Source: Ignavibacteria bacterium CG2_30_36_16 (GTDB lineage Bacteria > Bacteroidota > Ignavibacteria > Ignavibacteriales > Ignavibacteriaceae). From it: a DNA stretch of 37,971 nt. The translations under genes were made by a program, and so were the position numbers. Under the pieces are notes generated by a model. It saw only the letters and a program-made list of their open reading frames with translations, did no database searches and had not been told where the DNA came from. The DNA lies in contig MNYQ01000234.1 of the NCBI GenBank assembly GCA_001873185.1, positions 1 through 37,971 on the forward strand. Reading direction: 5' to 3'. Shown piece after piece: positions 35,514 through 37,971 of the stretch (its first letter is position 1; each line of letters opens with the position of its first letter).

Positions 35514-36957
35514 AAAGGGTGATCTTTTAGAATTTGAAATAGAAAAATATGCGTTCGAGGGGAAAGGAATAGCAAAGGTAAGCCGTGATATATTTTTCCC
35601 CGGACAAGAAAACGATGAAGAAAAAAAATATGTGGTTTTTGTTGAGGGTTCGTATCCGGGCGATAAAGTAAAAGCAAAACTTTTGAAGATCAAAAAAACA
35701 TTTGCCGAATCAAAAGCGGTTGAAATAATTTCGCCTTCGCCGGAAAGAGTTAATGCCGAGTGCAATTACTTTGGCACCTGCGGCGGATGCAAACAGCAGG
35801 ACTTGAAATACTCATCCCAAACAAAATACAAGCAGCAGCAGGTTGAAGAAATATTTCCAAGAATGGGCGGCTTAAAAGATTTTGAAATTGAACCGATACT
35901 TCCGTCCGATATAATTTTTCATTATCGCAATAAAATGGAATATTCTTTTAGCGATAAAAGATGGCTTACTATAGACGAAATAAAATCGGGTGAAGTCGTG
36001 GACAGAAATTTTGCTCTCGGTCTTCACATTCCAGGCATGTTTGATAAAGTACTCGATATAAAAAAGTGTTATCTTCAGTCACCGGTAAGCAGCAAAATAC
36101 TAAACTTAACCCGTGACTTCTTTAAAACCCGCGGCGTCTCTATTTATTCGACAAAAACACATGATGGATATCTGCGGAATCTCGTTATTAAGTGTTCGCA
36201 CAATGCTGATGATCTGATGGTAAATCTTGTTACTTCTTCCGAAGATGATGAATTGATGAAAGAGTACAGTTCCTATCTACTGAAAGATGTTCCCGAAATA
36301 AAAACAATTGTAAACAATATCAACATAAAAAAAGCTGCAGTCGCAGTGGGTGATTATGAAAAAGTTTTTTACGGCAGCGGTTTTATATATGACTATATCG
36401 GAAATTACAAATTCAGAATCAGCGCCAACTCATTTTTTCAGACAAACACTTTTCAGGCAGAACACCTTTACGACACGGCATTAAAATATGCTGAGTTAAC
36501 AGGAGAAGAAATAGTTTACGATCTTTATTCCGGCGCAGGCACAATATCAATTTATATTTCCGGTAAAGCAAAAAAAGTTTTTGCGTTTGAAACAGTTGAA
36601 TCAGCCATAGCAGATGCTCACGAAAATGCGCTGTTAAATAACGCCGGCAATGTTGAGTTCATTACTGCCGATTTATATAAAAGCTTTCTTCCTATAGTTA
36701 ATGAAAACAGCATACCACTGCCGGATGTTGTAATTATCGATCCGCCGAGGAGCGGCATGCATAAAAACACTTTGAGTGATGTTGTAAAGCTTCAGCCTAA
36801 AAAAATTGTATACGTTAGTTGTAACCCAACTACACAGGTTAGAGATATTAAAATGTTTACGGAATCCGGATACCGCTTAGTAAAAATAAAACCTGTTGAT
36901 ATGTTCCCGCATACTTATCATATTGAAAATGTGGCGCTTCTTGTGCGGGATAAATAA
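35503..36957 (+). CDS. rlmD: 23S rRNA (uracil-5-)-methyltransferase, RlmD/RumA type
   Basis: This 484-residue enzyme of the RumA/TrmA family methylates C5 of a uridine, most likely in 23S rRNA. The N-terminal TRAM domain (about 1-75) binds RNA. Four cysteines for a 4Fe-4S cluster are present: C87, C93 and C96 in CNYFGTCGGC, and C189. The SAM site has YDLYSGAGTISIY (339-351). The catalytic region has DPPRSGMH (413-420), nucleophile C440 in YVSCNPTTQVRD, and the general base E475 in TYHIENVALL. All key residues are present, so it should be active. The target uridine cannot be assigned from sequence, and the relatives RlmCD and TrmA remain possible. Confidence 0.92.
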   Translation: MNIKKGDLLEFEIEKYAFEGKGIAKVSRDIFFPGQENDEEKKYVVFVEGSYPGDKVKAKLLKIKKTFAESKAVEIISPSPERVNAECNYFGTCGGCKQQDLKYSSQTKYKQQQVEEIFPRMGGLKDFEIEPILPSDIIFHYRNKMEYSFSDKRWLTIDEIKSGEVVDRNFALGLHIPGMFDKVLDIKKCYLQSPVSSKILNLTRDFFKTRGVSIYSTKTHDGYLRNLVIKCSHNADDLMVNLVTSSEDDELMKEYSSYLLKDVPEIKTIVNNINIKKAAVAVGDYEKVFYGSGFIYDYIGNYKFRISANSFFQTNTFQAEHLYDTALKYAELTGEEIVYDLYSGAGTISIYISGKAKKVFAFETVESAIADAHENALLNNAGNVEFITADLYKSFLPIVNENSIPLPDVVIIDPPRSGMHKNTLSDVVKLQPKKIVYVSCNPTTQVRDIKMFTESGYRLVKIKPVDMFPHTYHIENVALLVRDK

Positions 36958-37010
36958 CCGAATTCAAAATTATAAATGCCTTACGCCAATTTTAAATTAA
37001 TGGAATAAAT

Positions 37011-37971
37011 ATGAAATATATTGTTACTCTTTTGTTACTGCTCCTAATCGTCCATACTTCATTTGCGCAGGAAGGTCTTTACACTAAAATTAAACGGATG
37101 GTAGATTCAGTGTCAACAGGAAACCTTGCAACACACATTAAAACCCTTGAGTACGCAGGCGGGCACGAAAGCCGCGTTAATTTTACACCGGGCAATGATT
37201 CGGCTGCTGTTTACATTTATAACACAATGAAAAATATTTCCGGTTTAACTTCCGTTGAAGCCGACACTTTTTTTGCTGCCGCAGCAGATACTCCTTTTAA
37301 TGCAAAACCTCTTTATAATATTGTTGCTACTATTAAAGGGACAGATACAACCGGTTATTACGTGCTGGGTGCGCACTTCGATTGTTCGGCAAGCCGGATG
37401 GGTTCGTCGGTTTGGAATGCACAGTGGCAGACAATTAAAGCTCCCGGAGCTGATGATAATGCAACGGGTGTTGCTTCATTATTTGAGGTTGCCAGAATAT
37501 TATCCGATACCGCTAATCATTTTATTCCACAGCACACAATTAAACTTGTAGCATTTGCCGCAGAAGAGACCGGTCCCGCTTATGAAGGGCATCATCTCGG
37601 CAGTTTACATTTTGCCGAACAAGCGAGTTTAAACAGTGAGAATATCTTGGGAGCGATTTCGCTTGATATGGTGGGCTATAATGACAATTACAATTACACA
37701 GCGGTTGTTTCGAATACAACATCTCAATGGCTTGGCGGAAAAATTACAGCGGCAAACAGTCTTTTTAATCTCGCATTAAAAACAAATTCATCGCCATTTC
37801 CTTACGCTACATACAGTGACCACGCATCATTCTGGGATTATAATTATGCTGCCATTCTTCTAATAGAAAATGCTCCGCCGTGGAACAACGGTTCGTTTTA
37901 TCAAGCAAATCCATATTATCACACATCCGCCGATTCGTTCGGAACTTTAAATATGGAACTTTTTACAAAGA
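37011..37971 (+). CDS. Secreted M28-family metallopeptidase (3' truncated by window end)
   Basis: The frame runs open from ATG 37011 to the right edge, giving 320 residues so far. The signal peptide MKYIVTLLLLLLIVHTSFA probably cleaves before Q20. The M28 (aminopeptidase Y/Q-type) zinc ligand pattern is complete: H122 in GAHFD, D148/D149 in GADDNATG, E185/E186 in FAAEE, D219 in SLDMVGY and H304 in YYHTSADS. It is therefore an exported aminopeptidase or a related hydrolase with a di-zinc centre. The C-terminus, where a T9SS sorting domain might be, lies outside the window. No link to the preceding rRNA methyltransferase is implied. Confidence 0.9.
   Translation, partial: MKYIVTLLLLLLIVHTSFAQEGLYTKIKRMVDSVSTGNLATHIKTLEYAGGHESRVNFTPGNDSAAVYIYNTMKNISGLTSVEADTFFAAAADTPFNAKPLYNIVATIKGTDTTGYYVLGAHFDCSASRMGSSVWNAQWQTIKAPGADDNATGVASLFEVARILSDTANHFIPQHTIKLVAFAAEETGPAYEGHHLGSLHFAEQASLNSENILGAISLDMVGYNDNYNYTAVVSNTTSQWLGGKITAANSLFNLALKTNSSPFPYATYSDHASFWDYNYAAILLIENAPPWNNGSFYQANPYYHTSADSFGTLNMELFTK

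Noticed and set aside
37255-37551. Plus-strand open frame within the M28 peptidase gene
   Set aside because: It lies in another frame of a gene with a complete set of zinc ligands and has a low-complexity, Leu/Ile-rich product.
1-37971. CRISPR arrays, tRNA/rRNA genes, insertion sequences, prophage genes
   Set aside because: I looked along the window and saw no regularly spaced direct repeats, cloverleaf-like sequences, transposase or phage proteins.

Overview
The window reads as a chromosomal segment of an AT-rich, flagellated, Gram-negative bacterium of the Bacteroidota/Ignavibacteria type. Three things point there. The left edge carries the C-terminal tail of a protein with a type IX secretion sorting domain. 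Most genes have weak ribosome binding sites. Several proteins are multi-PAS/GAF kinases of the kind common in Ignavibacteriales. The assignment is inferred from protein character, not from a marker gene.

Layout, left to right. 1-430: tail of a T9SS-sorted protein, a strong terminator and copy A of a 117-bp dispersed repeat. 431-3524: a radical SAM/SPASM protein and a 614-residue membrane/coiled-coil protein of unknown role. 3689-17716: a three-gene glycosylation block. It contains a 3144-residue protein with about nine catalytic domains (five methyltransferase-like, four glycosyltransferase-like) and a TPR tail, a 1023-residue TPR-GT9-GT4 fusion, and a 501-residue GT2-TPR protein. 17714-21431: flagellin, fliS, fliD, a small FliT-position gene and a FlgM-like anti-sigma factor. 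21549-23642: a histidine kinase and a sigma-54 response regulator. 23902-29627 (minus strand): two large PAS sensor kinases overlapping by ATGA. 29998-33975: a small membrane protein, copy B of the repeat, then cheW, a secreted TonB-C domain protein and a chemoreceptor. 34212-37971: a PspC-domain protein, a SAM methyltransferase overlapping an RlmD-like rRNA methyltransferase, and the start of a secreted M28 peptidase.

The most interesting reading is that 3689-17716 encodes a flagellin-modifying glycan assembly system. The block ends directly on the flagellin promoter: a near-consensus sigma-28 site begins on the stop codon of the last glycosyltransferase. The flagellin is short, and its central segment is extremely Ser/Thr-rich. 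Sites with the same sigma-28 architecture (TAAA-like box, 11-nt spacer, CCGATAA-like box) lie upstream of cheW (strong), the giant gene and the 614-residue protein (both moderate), and fliS (weak). With the FlgM-like gene in the fliSD cluster, this suggests one late-flagellar regulon that could cover structure, glycosylation and chemotaxis. Function, acceptor and regulation are inference. The domains, gene order and promoter-like sequences are visible in the sequence.
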